Part shown: one piece after another, positions 34,079-43,487 of the stretch
Position numbering within the stretch: position 1 is the first letter of the stretch
Layout of the letters: every line of letters starts with the position of its first letter
NCBI RefSeq assembly: GCF_032017025.1
Contig: NZ_DALZQO010000001.1
Location: 310,001 to 374,000 of the forward strand
Direction: 5' to 3'
DNA from: Hydrogenoanaerobacterium sp032017025
GTDB lineage: Bacteria; Bacillota; Clostridia; Oscillospirales; Ruminococcaceae
DNA: 64,000 nucleotides
Notes under the pieces: generated by a model
Databases searched by the model: none
Told to the model about the DNA's origin: nothing
The model's input: only the letters and a program-made list of their open reading frames with translations
Made by a program: the position numbers and the translations under genes

Positions 34079-35460
34079 TCATGGTCACGCTTCTTTCTAT
34101 GGTTGGCACATTGCTGCAAAAAACGGTATGCAAGCATAGGGTCAGAGTAAAAATGTAAGTGTGGGTACCCGGCGTATAGGTTTTCGTTCGCATGTACGCA
34201 TTGCCAATTGCGGTTTCCTGTAGGCTTTTTTGCATGCTCACAGTTTCCGTTATCGGTGCTGTCCCAATAATGGAACTCGTGCGCGGGAGTGGTTTCCCCT
34301 GCCCTGAACAGCATGCTGTCACACTGCGCGGTGAGTGTTGTGTAGCCGAAACGGCACAGCTTATGCGTGTTAAAGCTTGTAGCGTCAATTACACCTACCA
34401 TAGGGTAGCTGCCGCCGTCAACGCCCTCGATTGTTTTATGCAGGTACATAAAGCCCCCACACTCGGCAATGCAGGGCAGCCCTTTTTGCAGCGCGGTATA
34501 CACGCTCTGCAGCATGGTTTTGTTTTGCGAAAGCTGTTGCGCATACACCTCAGGGTAGCCGCCAACAAGAAACAATCCGTCAATATCGGCAGGCAAGGCG
34601 CTGTCTGCAATGGGGCTGAACTCTACAAGTTCTGCCCCCAGCTCACACAGCAGGGTAAGGGAATCCTCATAGCAAAAGCAAAAGGCGTTATCCCGGGGTA
34701 TGGCGATACGCAAAGGGGCGTTTTGCAAGGGCTTTGGCAGTGCAGGCGGTGTAAACGCGGGCTTTGGCGCGGACTGCGCCAGTTCCCATAAAAAAGCGAG
34801 GTCTATGGTTTGCTCCGCCTGTTCGGCAAGGAGCTGCAGCTTCTGCTTTAAATTTTGCGCCTCTGCCACAGTCACCAAACCCAGGTGGCGGCTCTCGAGC
34901 GAGCAATCGTCCAGCTTGGGCAGAAAACCCGCCACGGGAATACCTGTTTCGGCCTCGATTGCCTGCTTGAGGGTGGGATATGTCATGGGGTTGCAGCGAT
35001 TGAGCAGCACCGCTTTGATGTTGCTGTCCTCCCTTAGGGCGACAAAGCCCTTTACCTGCGCCGCTGCCGAAAGCGACATCCCATGTACATTGAGCACAAG
35101 TACCACAGGGGTGGCGGTGGCTTTTGCCAAATGATAGCTGCTCGCCTGTGTGGTAAAGCCGCCCACCCCGTCGTAAAAGCCCATCACACCCTCCAGAACA
35201 GAAAGGTCACAGTCTGCCGCGTTTTTGGCAAGCAGATAGTTTGTGGTATCTTCATTGTAAAAGAACAGGTCGAGGTTACGGCTTTTGGCACCGATGACCT
35301 CGCTGTGGAACATTGGGTCGATGTAATCGGGCCCGCATTTGAACGACGCCAGCTTTAGCCCGCGGTTGACAAATGCCTGCAAAACAGCGCATGTAACGGT
35401 GGTTTTACCCGCCCCGCTGTTTGCCGCTGCAAGCATCATGCGCGGTACATTATTGCCCAT
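34075..35460 (-). CDS. cbiA: Cobyrinic acid a,c-diamide synthase CbiA
   Basis: 461 residues. The N-terminal AAANSGAGKTTVTCA P-loop and FKCGPDYIDPMFH lead; a glutamine amidotransferase domain with Cys in LPCIAECGGFMYL follows, and the late PAHEFHYWD is typical. It amidates side chains a and c using Gln and ATP. The start overlaps the cbiET end by 11 bases. Confidence 0.96.
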   Translation of the reverse strand: MGNNVPRMMLAAANSGAGKTTVTCAVLQAFVNRGLKLASFKCGPDYIDPMFHSEVIGAKSRNLDLFFYNEDTTNYLLAKNAADCDLSVLEGVMGFYDGVGGFTTQASSYHLAKATATPVVLVLNVHGMSLSAAAQVKGFVALREDSNIKAVLLNRCNPMTYPTLKQAIEAETGIPVAGFLPKLDDCSLESRHLGLVTVAEAQNLKQKLQLLAEQAEQTIDLAFLWELAQSAPKPAFTPPALPKPLQNAPLRIAIPRDNAFCFCYEDSLTLLCELGAELVEFSPIADSALPADIDGLFLVGGYPEVYAQQLSQNKTMLQSVYTALQKGLPCIAECGGFMYLHKTIEGVDGGSYPMVGVIDATSFNTHKLCRFGYTTLTAQCDSMLFRAGETTPAHEFHYWDSTDNGNCEHAKKPTGNRNWQCVHANENLYAGYPHLHFYSDPMLAYRFLQQCANHRKKRDHE

Positions 35461-36691
35461 TGCTGCGCCCTCCTCCGCTAAAAATAGTAACAGGGTTCTG
35501 CCCCATCATCATATGAAGGCCGCCAACCGCCTTAGAGCGGGCGACCGAAAGCTGCACGATATTGGTATCGGAAAGCTGAAAACGTTTGAAGCTTTCCATT
35601 GCCGCTGAGGCAGTTTCAAGCGTGATTGCAGTTGCTACGATGCGTACCTGCGGGTTCTTTTGCATGGCGGCTGCAATGATGTCGGAAAGCCCACCCGATG
35701 ACCCACCGATAAACACTGCGTCGGGCGCAGGGAGATTGGCAAGTGCGGCGGGGGCTGTACCCTCAACAATATGCAGGTTGCAAGCGCCAAAGCTTGCCTT
35801 ATTTTGGTGCAGCAGCCCAAGTGCAGCGGGGTTCTTCTCCACCGCGAACACCTTGCCATCAGGCAAAATGCGTGCAATTTCAACACAAACCGAACCGGTG
35901 CCCGCACCGACATCCCAAACAGTATCGCCATGGCATAGCTTTAGTGCTGAAATAGACACCGTGCGTACCTCCAATTTAGTCATAGGTGCGTCACCGCGCA
36001 AAAAGCATTCGTCAGGCAGGCCGTGGGTGAGGGGTAGCGGAATGGGATTGTCGTTGAAAACCAGCATTACAGAAAGCGGGGCAAACTCCCGCTTGGCACA
36101 CTCCTGCGCTGTGGCATAGGTAAGCTGCTCATCGGGGTACGAAAGCCGCTCACCCACACAAACGTGTACCTCGCCAAGGCCTGCCGCATAAAACTCTGCG
36201 CATAGCTCGGTAACGCTTTGGTATTTGCCGCCCGTAAGCGCAAACACTTTGGCGTGATGACGCACCGCCGTAACCAAGCTTTGCTCTCTGCCGTGCATGC
36301 TGATGAGCTTCGCATCATCCCACGAGGTTTTTGCCTTCGCACAGAGGTACTGTACACTGCTGATACCTGCAATGCATTCCACATCGTAGCCCGCGAGCAA
36401 TTCGCATAAGCGTTTTGCGCCGCTGTAAAACCCTACGTCTCCGCTCATCAGCACCGAAACGGTGCGGTAATCGGGGTGCTTTGCAAGATAAACCGCTATT
36501 TTTTCTGCCGAGCAGGAGGTAAAACGTGCGGCGTTCACATCACAAAAGCTGTCGAGCATGCGCTGTGCACCGATTAGGCAGTCGCTGTCTGCTATTATCT
36601 GTATCGCCTGCTGTGTGAGAGTTGCGGGGTTGCCCATGCCGATACCGACAATATAGATTTTCATCGGCCCTACACCTGCTTTATCGTTCAT
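35450..36691 (-). CDS. cbiET: Cobalt-precorrin-7 C5/C15-methyltransferase fusion CbiET
   Basis: 413 residues from ATG 36691, chosen for GGGAGG seven bases before it. The N-terminal half (to about residue 205) is a CbiE SAM-dependent corrin methylase (IYIVGIGMGNP, LMSGDVGFYSGAKRL). The C-terminal half is CbiT with VWDVGAGTGSVCVEIA and FIGGSSG. The fusion performs C5 and C15 methylation with decarboxylation of the C12 acetate. It lies 24 bases after hemL. Confidence 0.95.
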   Translation of the reverse strand: MNDKAGVGPMKIYIVGIGMGNPATLTQQAIQIIADSDCLIGAQRMLDSFCDVNAARFTSCSAEKIAVYLAKHPDYRTVSVLMSGDVGFYSGAKRLCELLAGYDVECIAGISSVQYLCAKAKTSWDDAKLISMHGREQSLVTAVRHHAKVFALTGGKYQSVTELCAEFYAAGLGEVHVCVGERLSYPDEQLTYATAQECAKREFAPLSVMLVFNDNPIPLPLTHGLPDECFLRGDAPMTKLEVRTVSISALKLCHGDTVWDVGAGTGSVCVEIARILPDGKVFAVEKNPAALGLLHQNKASFGACNLHIVEGTAPAALANLPAPDAVFIGGSSGGLSDIIAAAMQKNPQVRIVATAITLETASAAMESFKRFQLSDTNIVQLSVARSKAVGGLHMMMGQNPVTIFSGGGRSNGQ

Positions 36692-36714
36692 AATAGCCTC
36701 CCTCTGTGGAGGTT

Positions 36715-38028
36715 TCATCGGTTTCCATCATACTCATGTTTTAAAAAAACCTTTGCACATTCTACAGTAAAGTCAATATCCGCATCGGTATGCGCGTAAG
36801 ATAGGAACATCGCCTCGAACTGAGAGGGCGCGAGGTAAATGCCATCGCCGAGCATCTTCTTAAAGTAGCGCCCGAAACGCACAGTATCTGCCTGCTTTGC
36901 GGTTGTATAGTCGGTAACCGTTTGTTCGGTAAAGAACACACAGCCAAGTGAACCAATGTGGTTAACGGTGCAGCCGTGCTGCTGCGCTGTCTTTTCCAGC
37001 TCGCCATATAACCGGTCGCCGAGGGTGTTGATGTGACGATAGATTTCGGGGTTATCGCGCAGGATTTTCAGCTGTGCAATGCCCGCCGCCATAGCAACCG
37101 GGTTGCCCGAAAGCGTACCTGCCTGGTACACATTACCTATGGGGGCAATCATCTGCATGACGTCGTGCCTGCCGCCGTATGCGCCAACCGGCATGCCACC
37201 GCCGATGATCTTACCGAAGGTTGTGAGGTCAGGTTTTACGCCAAACCAACCCTGTGCACCATCGATACCCAAACGGAAACCGGTGATAACTTCGTCGAAG
37301 ATGAGCAGTGTCTTATTTGCGGTGCAAAGCTCACGAAGCTGTGCTAAAAAGCCATCCTTTGGCAGTACAACACCCATATTTGCCGCCACAGGCTCTATAA
37401 TAACCGCGGCAACCTCGTCTTTATTGTCTTCAAACAGTTTTTGCACACTGTTGATGTCGTTGTAAACCGCGGTAAGGGTATCCTCCGCTGTGCCTTTGGG
37501 AACCCCTGCACTGTCGGGTACGCCTGCTGTCATCACGCCGCTGCCTGCCTTAACAAGCAGTGCATCAAAATGCCCATGGTAGCAGCCCTCAAACTTGATA
37601 ATCTTTGCCCTGCCCGTATAGCCGCGCGCCGCGCGGATAGCGCTCATGACCGCCTCGGTGCCCGAGTTGACCATGCGCACCATGTCGATAGACGGCACCA
37701 AATCGCAGATGAGATGCGCCATGGTAACCTCCGCCTCGGTTGCAGCGCCAAAGCTCAGCCCGTTTTCGACTGCTTTTAGCACCGCAGCCTTTACCGCAGG
37801 GTGGTTGTGCCCAAGAACCATCGGCCCCCATGAACAGATGTAGTCGAGGTAGGTTCTTCCATCCGCATCGGTGATACGTGCACCGTTTGCGCTTTCCATA
37901 AAACGTGGCGTACCCCCTACCGACCGAAATGCGCGCACAGGGCTGTTCACCCCGCCGGGGATGTACTGCTGTGCCTCACGAAACAGTTCGCGCGATTTTT
38001 CATGTCTGGTTCTTCTGTGTTCCATCAT
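36715..38028 (-). CDS. hemL: Glutamate-1-semialdehyde 2,1-aminomutase
   Basis: 437 residues. PGGVNSPVRAF, GTEAVMSAIRAARGYTGR and the PLP Lys in LTTFGKIIGGGMPVGAYGG are the family signatures. It makes 5-aminolevulinate from glutamate semialdehyde, the second step of the C5 route after hemA. It overlaps hemB by ATGA. Confidence 0.97.
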   Translation of the reverse strand: MMEHRRTRHEKSRELFREAQQYIPGGVNSPVRAFRSVGGTPRFMESANGARITDADGRTYLDYICSWGPMVLGHNHPAVKAAVLKAVENGLSFGAATEAEVTMAHLICDLVPSIDMVRMVNSGTEAVMSAIRAARGYTGRAKIIKFEGCYHGHFDALLVKAGSGVMTAGVPDSAGVPKGTAEDTLTAVYNDINSVQKLFEDNKDEVAAVIIEPVAANMGVVLPKDGFLAQLRELCTANKTLLIFDEVITGFRLGIDGAQGWFGVKPDLTTFGKIIGGGMPVGAYGGRHDVMQMIAPIGNVYQAGTLSGNPVAMAAGIAQLKILRDNPEIYRHINTLGDRLYGELEKTAQQHGCTVNHIGSLGCVFFTEQTVTDYTTAKQADTVRFGRYFKKMLGDGIYLAPSQFEAMFLSYAHTDADIDFTVECAKVFLKHEYDGNR

Positions 38029-39008
38029 CCAATTCTCCCTTCGTCGATGTAATGTGCCAAATCAATGGCGAAGTAAGTGATGAGGATATCCGCACCTGCG
38101 CGGAAGATGCTTACTGCGGTTTCACAGACGATCGCAGCCTCGTCTATCAGCCCCGCTTTTGCCGCGGTTTTGATCATTGCGTATTCGCCGCTGACGCTGT
38201 ATGCCGCCATCGGTACAGGGAAGCTCTGCGATACCTCGTAAATGACATCGAGGTACGAAAGCGCCGGCTTTACCATAATGATGTCTGCACCCTGCTCTAC
38301 ATCGAGCGCCGCTTCCTTGATACCTTCGCGGCGGTTGTGGTAATCCATCTGGTAGCCCTTGCGGTCGCCAAACGACGGTGCAGAGCCCGCCGCCTCGCGG
38401 AACGGGCCATAAAATGCCGAAGAATACTTGACGGCATAAGACATAATAGGAACATCGCTGTAGCCGTTTTGATCCAAAACAGTACGGATGGCAAGGATTC
38501 TACCGTCCATCATATCGGATGGGGCGACCATATCGGCACCTGCCTGAACGTGAGAAAGAGCAGTTTTTGCAAGCACCTCTAGGGTTTTATCGTTATCCAC
38601 CTGCTGCCCGCATAAAATGCCGCAGTGCCCGTGGCTGGTATATTCGCACATACATACATCGGTAATGACGTAAAGCTGCGGAAAGCTCTGCTTAATGTAC
38701 CGAATTGCCCGCTGCACCGCGCCGTTTTCGTCCCATGCGCCACTTCCGGTCTCATCCTTGTGCTCGGGGATGCCAAACAGCAGCACGCTGTTTATCCCCG
38801 CCTTGGTAAGCTCGGTAAGAATGCCCGAAAGGCAGTCGGGGCTGTAGCGCTTCTGCCCGTCGAGTGAGGGGATATCCTCCAAAATACCGCTGCCCTCACG
38901 CACAAAAAGCGGGTAAACAAGCGCACTTTTCGAAATACGTGTTTCACGCACCATGCCGCGTATCATTGGGTTACCGCGTAATCTGCGGGGTCTGTTTAAA
39001 AGTTCCAT
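38025..39008 (-). CDS. hemB: Porphobilinogen synthase
   Basis: 327 residues. LFVREG, the metal-binding region CMCEYTSHGHCGIL with three Cys (zinc type), SDMMDGR, and the Schiff-base Lys motif MVKPALSYLD. It condenses two 5-aminolevulinates. It is followed by hemL with overlap and preceded by cobA-hemD with a 13-base gap. Confidence 0.97.
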   Translation of the reverse strand: MELLNRPRRLRGNPMIRGMVRETRISKSALVYPLFVREGSGILEDIPSLDGQKRYSPDCLSGILTELTKAGINSVLLFGIPEHKDETGSGAWDENGAVQRAIRYIKQSFPQLYVITDVCMCEYTSHGHCGILCGQQVDNDKTLEVLAKTALSHVQAGADMVAPSDMMDGRILAIRTVLDQNGYSDVPIMSYAVKYSSAFYGPFREAAGSAPSFGDRKGYQMDYHNRREGIKEAALDVEQGADIIMVKPALSYLDVIYEVSQSFPVPMAAYSVSGEYAMIKTAAKAGLIDEAAIVCETAVSIFRAGADILITYFAIDLAHYIDEGRIG

Positions 39009-39021
39009 TGCATTGTTCTCC

Positions 39022-40521
39022 TTACTTTTGGCGGTGCAGATCTGTGAGCAGAGCCACCATACTATCGATGGTTGCCGCCTGCGCGATCACTGTTTTTATC
39101 CGATGCTTTTGTGCTTCTAAAGCGGTTTGCTCACCAATGCAGATGGCATTGACTTGTGAAAAATCAAAGTCACCGATTGCACCGACAAACCCCCTGACGG
39201 TGGATGCGCTGGTGAATGCGACATAATCGATTTCACCGCAAGCAAGCTGTTCACGCACACTGTCGGCCTGCTCATAGGTATAGAGTGTATCATACAACGG
39301 CACGTCATCGTAAGGTATGCCCGCGGCGTCAAGTGCGGCGGTAAGGTCGGGCGAGCCGACACGCGCACGGGTAATAAGTATGCGCGTACCTTTTGCGGCA
39401 ACCCCCAGTGCGGCACCAAGCTGCCCCGCGTTGTAGGCGCTCGGCTTCAGGTCTACCAGCAAGCCTCGCTTCTCCAGTTCATGTGCGGTTGCAGAGCCAA
39501 TCGCCGCTATTTTAAGCCCTGCAAGGCTGCGGATATCCTGCCCTCTGGCGCGCAGCTCTTCAAAAAAGATACGTACCCCACTAGGACTCGTAAAGGTAAT
39601 CCAGCCATAACGCCCCAAATTGGTAAGTGCAAAGGCAAGAGCAGCGTTGTTTTCAATTGCGGCAGTCTGGATAGAAGGCAGCTCTACCACCTCAGCACCA
39701 AGAGCACGCAATTTTTCGGTAAGGGTGGAAGCCAGCTCGCGCGGGCGGGTTACGACAATACGAACACCGCCGAGGGGACGCTCCTCCGCCCAATGGAACT
39801 GCTCTGCCAGTGCACAAACCTTGCCCACCACAATAATTGCTGGTGTTTTAATGTTGGCTGCCTGCGCGTCGTGTACAAGGTTTTGTACCGTAGAAACCAC
39901 CCTGCGCTGGTGCGCCGTGGTGCCGCGCTCCAACACCGCAGCAGGCATATCAGGCGACATACCGCCTGCAAGCAGCCCTGTACAGATGCTCTCCATCGCG
40001 CTGACGCCCATCAAAAATACAAGAGTACCCTTGAGCTTGACCAGTGAGGCAAAATCGATTTGTGCTTCTGGTGCGGTTTTGGTGTGCCCCGTAATAATAT
40101 GCAGTGAGGAGGTGCAATCGCGGTGGGTTACGGGAATGCCCGCGTAGGCAGGTACCGAAAGCGCAGAGGTAACCCCCGGTACAATTTCAAAATCGATGCC
40201 GTGCTGTACCAGCAGCTCAAGCTCCTCGCCGCCGCGCCCGAACAAAAACGGGTCGCCGCCCTTGAGGCGTACAACAAGATTGCCCGCCAAAGCTTCCTCG
40301 AGCAAAATTTGATTGATTTGGTGCTGCGGTATGGGATGATGGCTTGCACGCTTGCCCACATCAATGCGGCGGGCAGTAGGCGGAATCAGTGCCAGAACAC
40401 CCTGCCCCACCAGCTTATCGTATACCACAACATCCGCTTGCTGCAGCACGGCTTTGCCTTTGAGCGTGAGCAGCCCCACGTCGCCGGGGCCCGCCCCCAC
40501 TAAAATCACCTTACCGTTCAT
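39022..40521 (-). CDS. cobA-hemD: Uroporphyrinogen-III methyltransferase/synthase fusion CobA-HemD
   Basis: 499 residues. The N-terminal half (about 1-245) is SUMT: ILVGAGPGDVGLLTLKG, VVRLKGGDPFLFGRGGEE and GTLVFLMGVS. The C-terminal half (about 250-499) is the HemD fold (VVTRPRE, TFTSPSGVRIFFE, YVAFTSASTV). It cyclises hydroxymethylbilane to uroporphyrinogen III and methylates C2 and C7 to precorrin-2, steering flux from heme to corrin. Confidence 0.96.
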   Translation of the reverse strand: MNGKVILVGAGPGDVGLLTLKGKAVLQQADVVVYDKLVGQGVLALIPPTARRIDVGKRASHHPIPQHQINQILLEEALAGNLVVRLKGGDPFLFGRGGEELELLVQHGIDFEIVPGVTSALSVPAYAGIPVTHRDCTSSLHIITGHTKTAPEAQIDFASLVKLKGTLVFLMGVSAMESICTGLLAGGMSPDMPAAVLERGTTAHQRRVVSTVQNLVHDAQAANIKTPAIIVVGKVCALAEQFHWAEERPLGGVRIVVTRPRELASTLTEKLRALGAEVVELPSIQTAAIENNAALAFALTNLGRYGWITFTSPSGVRIFFEELRARGQDIRSLAGLKIAAIGSATAHELEKRGLLVDLKPSAYNAGQLGAALGVAAKGTRILITRARVGSPDLTAALDAAGIPYDDVPLYDTLYTYEQADSVREQLACGEIDYVAFTSASTVRGFVGAIGDFDFSQVNAICIGEQTALEAQKHRIKTVIAQAATIDSMVALLTDLHRQK

Positions 40522-41408
40522 CGGAGTATCTCCTCTTTTAGTCTATTTGCAAGGTCAGCACCCAGTTGTTCACCGTTATCCGCATGCCCGGTAACAGAGC
40601 CAATGATATGCCGGCCTGTCTGTTCTTCGTAATAAAGCCCGGTGAGCTTCATGCTCTCGCCGGTAAGCTCGGCGTGCGCCGCAATGGGTGAGCTGCACCC
40701 GCCATCCAAAACACGCACAAACGCGCGTTCGGCAAGCGCAGCGCGCTGTGCCTGTTTATCGTTAACACAATCCAGAAAATCGTAGTTTTCGCCTGCTCTA
40801 CCTTGCACAGCCAAAATGCCCTGCCCTGCGGCGGGGAGCATTTCTTTATTCGAAAAAATACGGCTGATACGATAACCCAAATCAACACGGTTAAGCCCAG
40901 AACAGGCGAGCACCAATGCAGAATATTCACCCGCATCAAGCTTTGCCAAACGAGTGAGGATATTGCCGCGAATCAGCTTGGTTTGCATATTGGGGTATAG
41001 CTTTTTCAGCTGCAGCACACGGCGTGCACTGCCACACCCAATGGGCTTGGTCTCATCCAACTTTTCAGTGCCGTAGGGCAAAATAAACGCATCGCTCGGG
41101 TCGCCGCGTTTTGAAAACGCCACAATGGGCAAGTCATCGGGGGTATCCATGGGCATATCCTTAAGGCTGTGCACCGTAATATCCACCTTGTGTTCACGCA
41201 GAGCGCGGTCAAGCTCTTTGACAAACAGCCCCTTACCGCCAATTTTATCAAGGCTCTTGTCCAAAATAATATCGCCTGTGGTTTTCATTGTCACGAGTTG
41301 CAGCTCCAAATCGGGGTGAGCAGCAGCGATAGCATCCATCACCAGCTGTGTTTGCGCTACGGCAAGCCTGCTTTCGCGGCTGCCGACGATAATCTTACGT
41401 TTTTCCAT
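40518..41408 (-). CDS. hemC: Hydroxymethylbilane synthase
   Basis: 296 residues. IIVGSRESRLAVAQTQ at the start, VHSLKDMPMD, and the cofactor Cys in VLDGGCSSPIAAHAEL. It links four porphobilinogens. The ATG follows AAAGGGG. It overlaps the cobA-hemD start by four bases. Confidence 0.97.
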   Translation of the reverse strand: MEKRKIIVGSRESRLAVAQTQLVMDAIAAAHPDLELQLVTMKTTGDIILDKSLDKIGGKGLFVKELDRALREHKVDITVHSLKDMPMDTPDDLPIVAFSKRGDPSDAFILPYGTEKLDETKPIGCGSARRVLQLKKLYPNMQTKLIRGNILTRLAKLDAGEYSALVLACSGLNRVDLGYRISRIFSNKEMLPAAGQGILAVQGRAGENYDFLDCVNDKQAQRAALAERAFVRVLDGGCSSPIAAHAELTGESMKLTGLYYEEQTGRHIIGSVTGHADNGEQLGADLANRLKEEILR

Positions 41409-41462
41409 TGATATCCCCTTTCTGCCAAACGGTAAACGCTTGTGGCAGGTTTGATTGGAAGA

Positions 41463-42707
41463 TTAACCGTTTATCATATTGTCGATATGGTTTCGGATAT
41501 TCTCCGTAATTTTCTTTGCCAAACGATGGTCGGTTCCGCTTGCCGTAACACCGATTACAGCACTGCCGCTCTGTACAATACCGGGGAAATAAAAGCTGCA
41601 TTCCGCTTTGCAGTCTGCCACGCTTACAGGGATCTGTTCGGCAGTGCATTCTTCGTAAACCATGTGGTTGGCAGTGCGGTTATCGGTGGCGGCAACCGCC
41701 AGTGCAGAACCCGTACAGTCGCCGTATTTATATTCGCGTAACAGCAGCGTAATTTGCTTTGCATCGGCAAGCGCCTGTACCTGCCCGTTCGCCGAGGGCG
41801 AAATCACCTTTACCTCACAACCAAAGTGCAGCAATGTATTGATTCTGCGCGCCGCGATATTGCCTGCCCCCACCACTGTGACTGTTTTACCCCGCAGTGA
41901 GATGAACAAAGGGAACGAAACATCGGGTTGTTGGGCCGGGCTTTTGCTTTGCACAAAGCCGTAGCGCTGTTCAAGTACCAGCGGTAGTTCAAGCAGCGAA
42001 ACGCCCTGAATTTGCAGCGGACGGCCGATTACGAGGAGCTGTGCACCCTCAATGCGTGCCGCCTCACATTTTTCAAGAAAGCCGCCTGCCCCACCTGAAT
42101 CTTTGGTAACAAGGCAAGTTGCACCAATTTGCTTTAGAGTTGCAACGTTGAGTTCGGTGTTGAACGGCCCTTGCATACAGATGATATTTTTTGCGGCAAA
42201 GCCAAGGTCAATACACCGCGCAAGCGAATCGGGTGTGGGTAACACACGCGGAAAAAGCCGCGCCGCGTAACCGGGAACTGCTGTAAAGCAATCGAGCTCT
42301 TTGCTGCCCGTTGTAAGCAGCACATTGCCATCAACCTGGCTAAGATATGCGGCGGCCTCTGCCGCGCTTTGCACATAGGTGCAGTTTTGCACAGTGCTCT
42401 GTTCGCGCAGCACTCGCAGATAGGGGGTACCGGTGGCGGCACAGGCAGTGCGGATGTTTTCGGTAACCGCAGTTGCATAAGGGTGGGTTGCGTCAAATAC
42501 GCAGTCAAAATGCTGCTCACCCAGCAGCTGTGCAATTTGAGGGCTATCGCGCCTGCCGGCAAGCACGGTGAGGTTGGGGTGCTCCGGTAACACCTCTTCG
42601 CCATATTCAGTTGCAACACAAGCGGTGAGCATACACCGGTGAGGTGCCAACAGCTCAAGCAGCTGCTTGCCCTCGGTTGTACCTGCAAAAATCAAAAAAT
42701 GGTACAT
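41463..42707 (-). CDS. CbiJ-SirC fusion (precorrin-6A reductase + precorrin-2 dehydrogenase-like)
   Basis: 414 residues. The N-terminal 250 are CbiJ/CobK (FAGTTEGKQLLELL, FDATHPYA, TKDSGGAGGFLEKCEAA). After a short linker, the C-terminal 150 match the SirC/Met8p/CysG-N dehydrogenase (LRGKTVTVVGAGNIAARRINTLL, VAATDN, SGTDHRLAK). The first reduces cobalt-precorrin-6A; the second oxidises precorrin-2 to sirohydrochlorin, and some relatives also insert metal. No separate cobalt chelatase is seen in the operon, so the second half may chelate too; this is inference. Confidence 0.9.
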   Translation of the reverse strand: MYHFLIFAGTTEGKQLLELLAPHRCMLTACVATEYGEEVLPEHPNLTVLAGRRDSPQIAQLLGEQHFDCVFDATHPYATAVTENIRTACAATGTPYLRVLREQSTVQNCTYVQSAAEAAAYLSQVDGNVLLTTGSKELDCFTAVPGYAARLFPRVLPTPDSLARCIDLGFAAKNIICMQGPFNTELNVATLKQIGATCLVTKDSGGAGGFLEKCEAARIEGAQLLVIGRPLQIQGVSLLELPLVLEQRYGFVQSKSPAQQPDVSFPLFISLRGKTVTVVGAGNIAARRINTLLHFGCEVKVISPSANGQVQALADAKQITLLLREYKYGDCTGSALAVAATDNRTANHMVYEECTAEQIPVSVADCKAECSFYFPGIVQSGSAVIGVTASGTDHRLAKKITENIRNHIDNMING

Positions 42708-42761
42708 GCGGCTCTCCCCCCCCCTTTGCCTTCACTTTTTATGTACTTTGATGGATTACTC

Positions 42762-43487
42762 TTACATTCGGTAGCCGCGCGGCGTCACCATTTTTCCACC
42801 AATGTTTCTGGTATTGGAGTTACCGATAAACACTGTGGTGAACATATCCACCTGCGTGTTACGCAGCTGCGAAAGCGGCATTACCTGCCCGCATTCACCC
42901 TCACGCCCAATGTTCTGCACAATACCGCAGACGATATCACCGCCTCGGCTTTTCAACACGATATCGCATGCTTTTTGCAGGTAGTCGCTGCGTTTTTTGC
43001 TGGATGGATTGTAAAGGCAGAGTACAAAATCGCCCTGTGCAGCAAGGTCGAGCCTTTTTTCAATCTGTTCATAGGGGGTAAGCAGGTCGCTCAGCGAAAT
43101 AACGGCAAAATCGTGTATCAGGGGTGCGCCCAGCACCGCCGCACCGCTGCACGCCGCGGTAATACCTGCAACCACCTCAATTTCGATGGGCGGGTATGCC
43201 TGTGAAAGCTCGTAAATAAGCCCCGCCATGCCGTAAACACCGGCGTCCCCGCTGCATACCATTGCTACGGTGCGCCCTTTCAGTGCCTCCTCAATCGCCA
43301 GCTTGCAGCGGTCAACCTCCTGCTTCATGGGTGTGGAGAGCAGTTCTTTGCCCGGAAAATTCTCTTTAATAAGGTCGACATACACGGTGTAGCCCGCAAT
43401 TACGTCGCTTTCCTCTATCGCCGCCAGGGCGCGCGGGGTAATTTGGTCAAAGTTACCGGGGCCCAAGCCAACAACATATAATTTCAT
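42762..43487 (-). CDS. cbiH: Cobalt-precorrin-3 C17-methyltransferase CbiH
   Basis: 241 residues from ATG 43487 behind AAAGGCGG. YVVGLGPGNFDQITPRA, VCSGDAGVYGMAGL and LCLYNPSSKKR are the CobJ/CbiH signatures. It methylates C17 with ring contraction using SAM. It overlaps hemA by ATGA. Confidence 0.95.
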   Translation of the reverse strand: MKLYVVGLGPGNFDQITPRALAAIEESDVIAGYTVYVDLIKENFPGKELLSTPMKQEVDRCKLAIEEALKGRTVAMVCSGDAGVYGMAGLIYELSQAYPPIEIEVVAGITAACSGAAVLGAPLIHDFAVISLSDLLTPYEQIEKRLDLAAQGDFVLCLYNPSSKKRSDYLQKACDIVLKSRGGDIVCGIVQNIGREGECGQVMPLSQLRNTQVDMFTTVFIGNSNTRNIGGKMVTPRGYRM

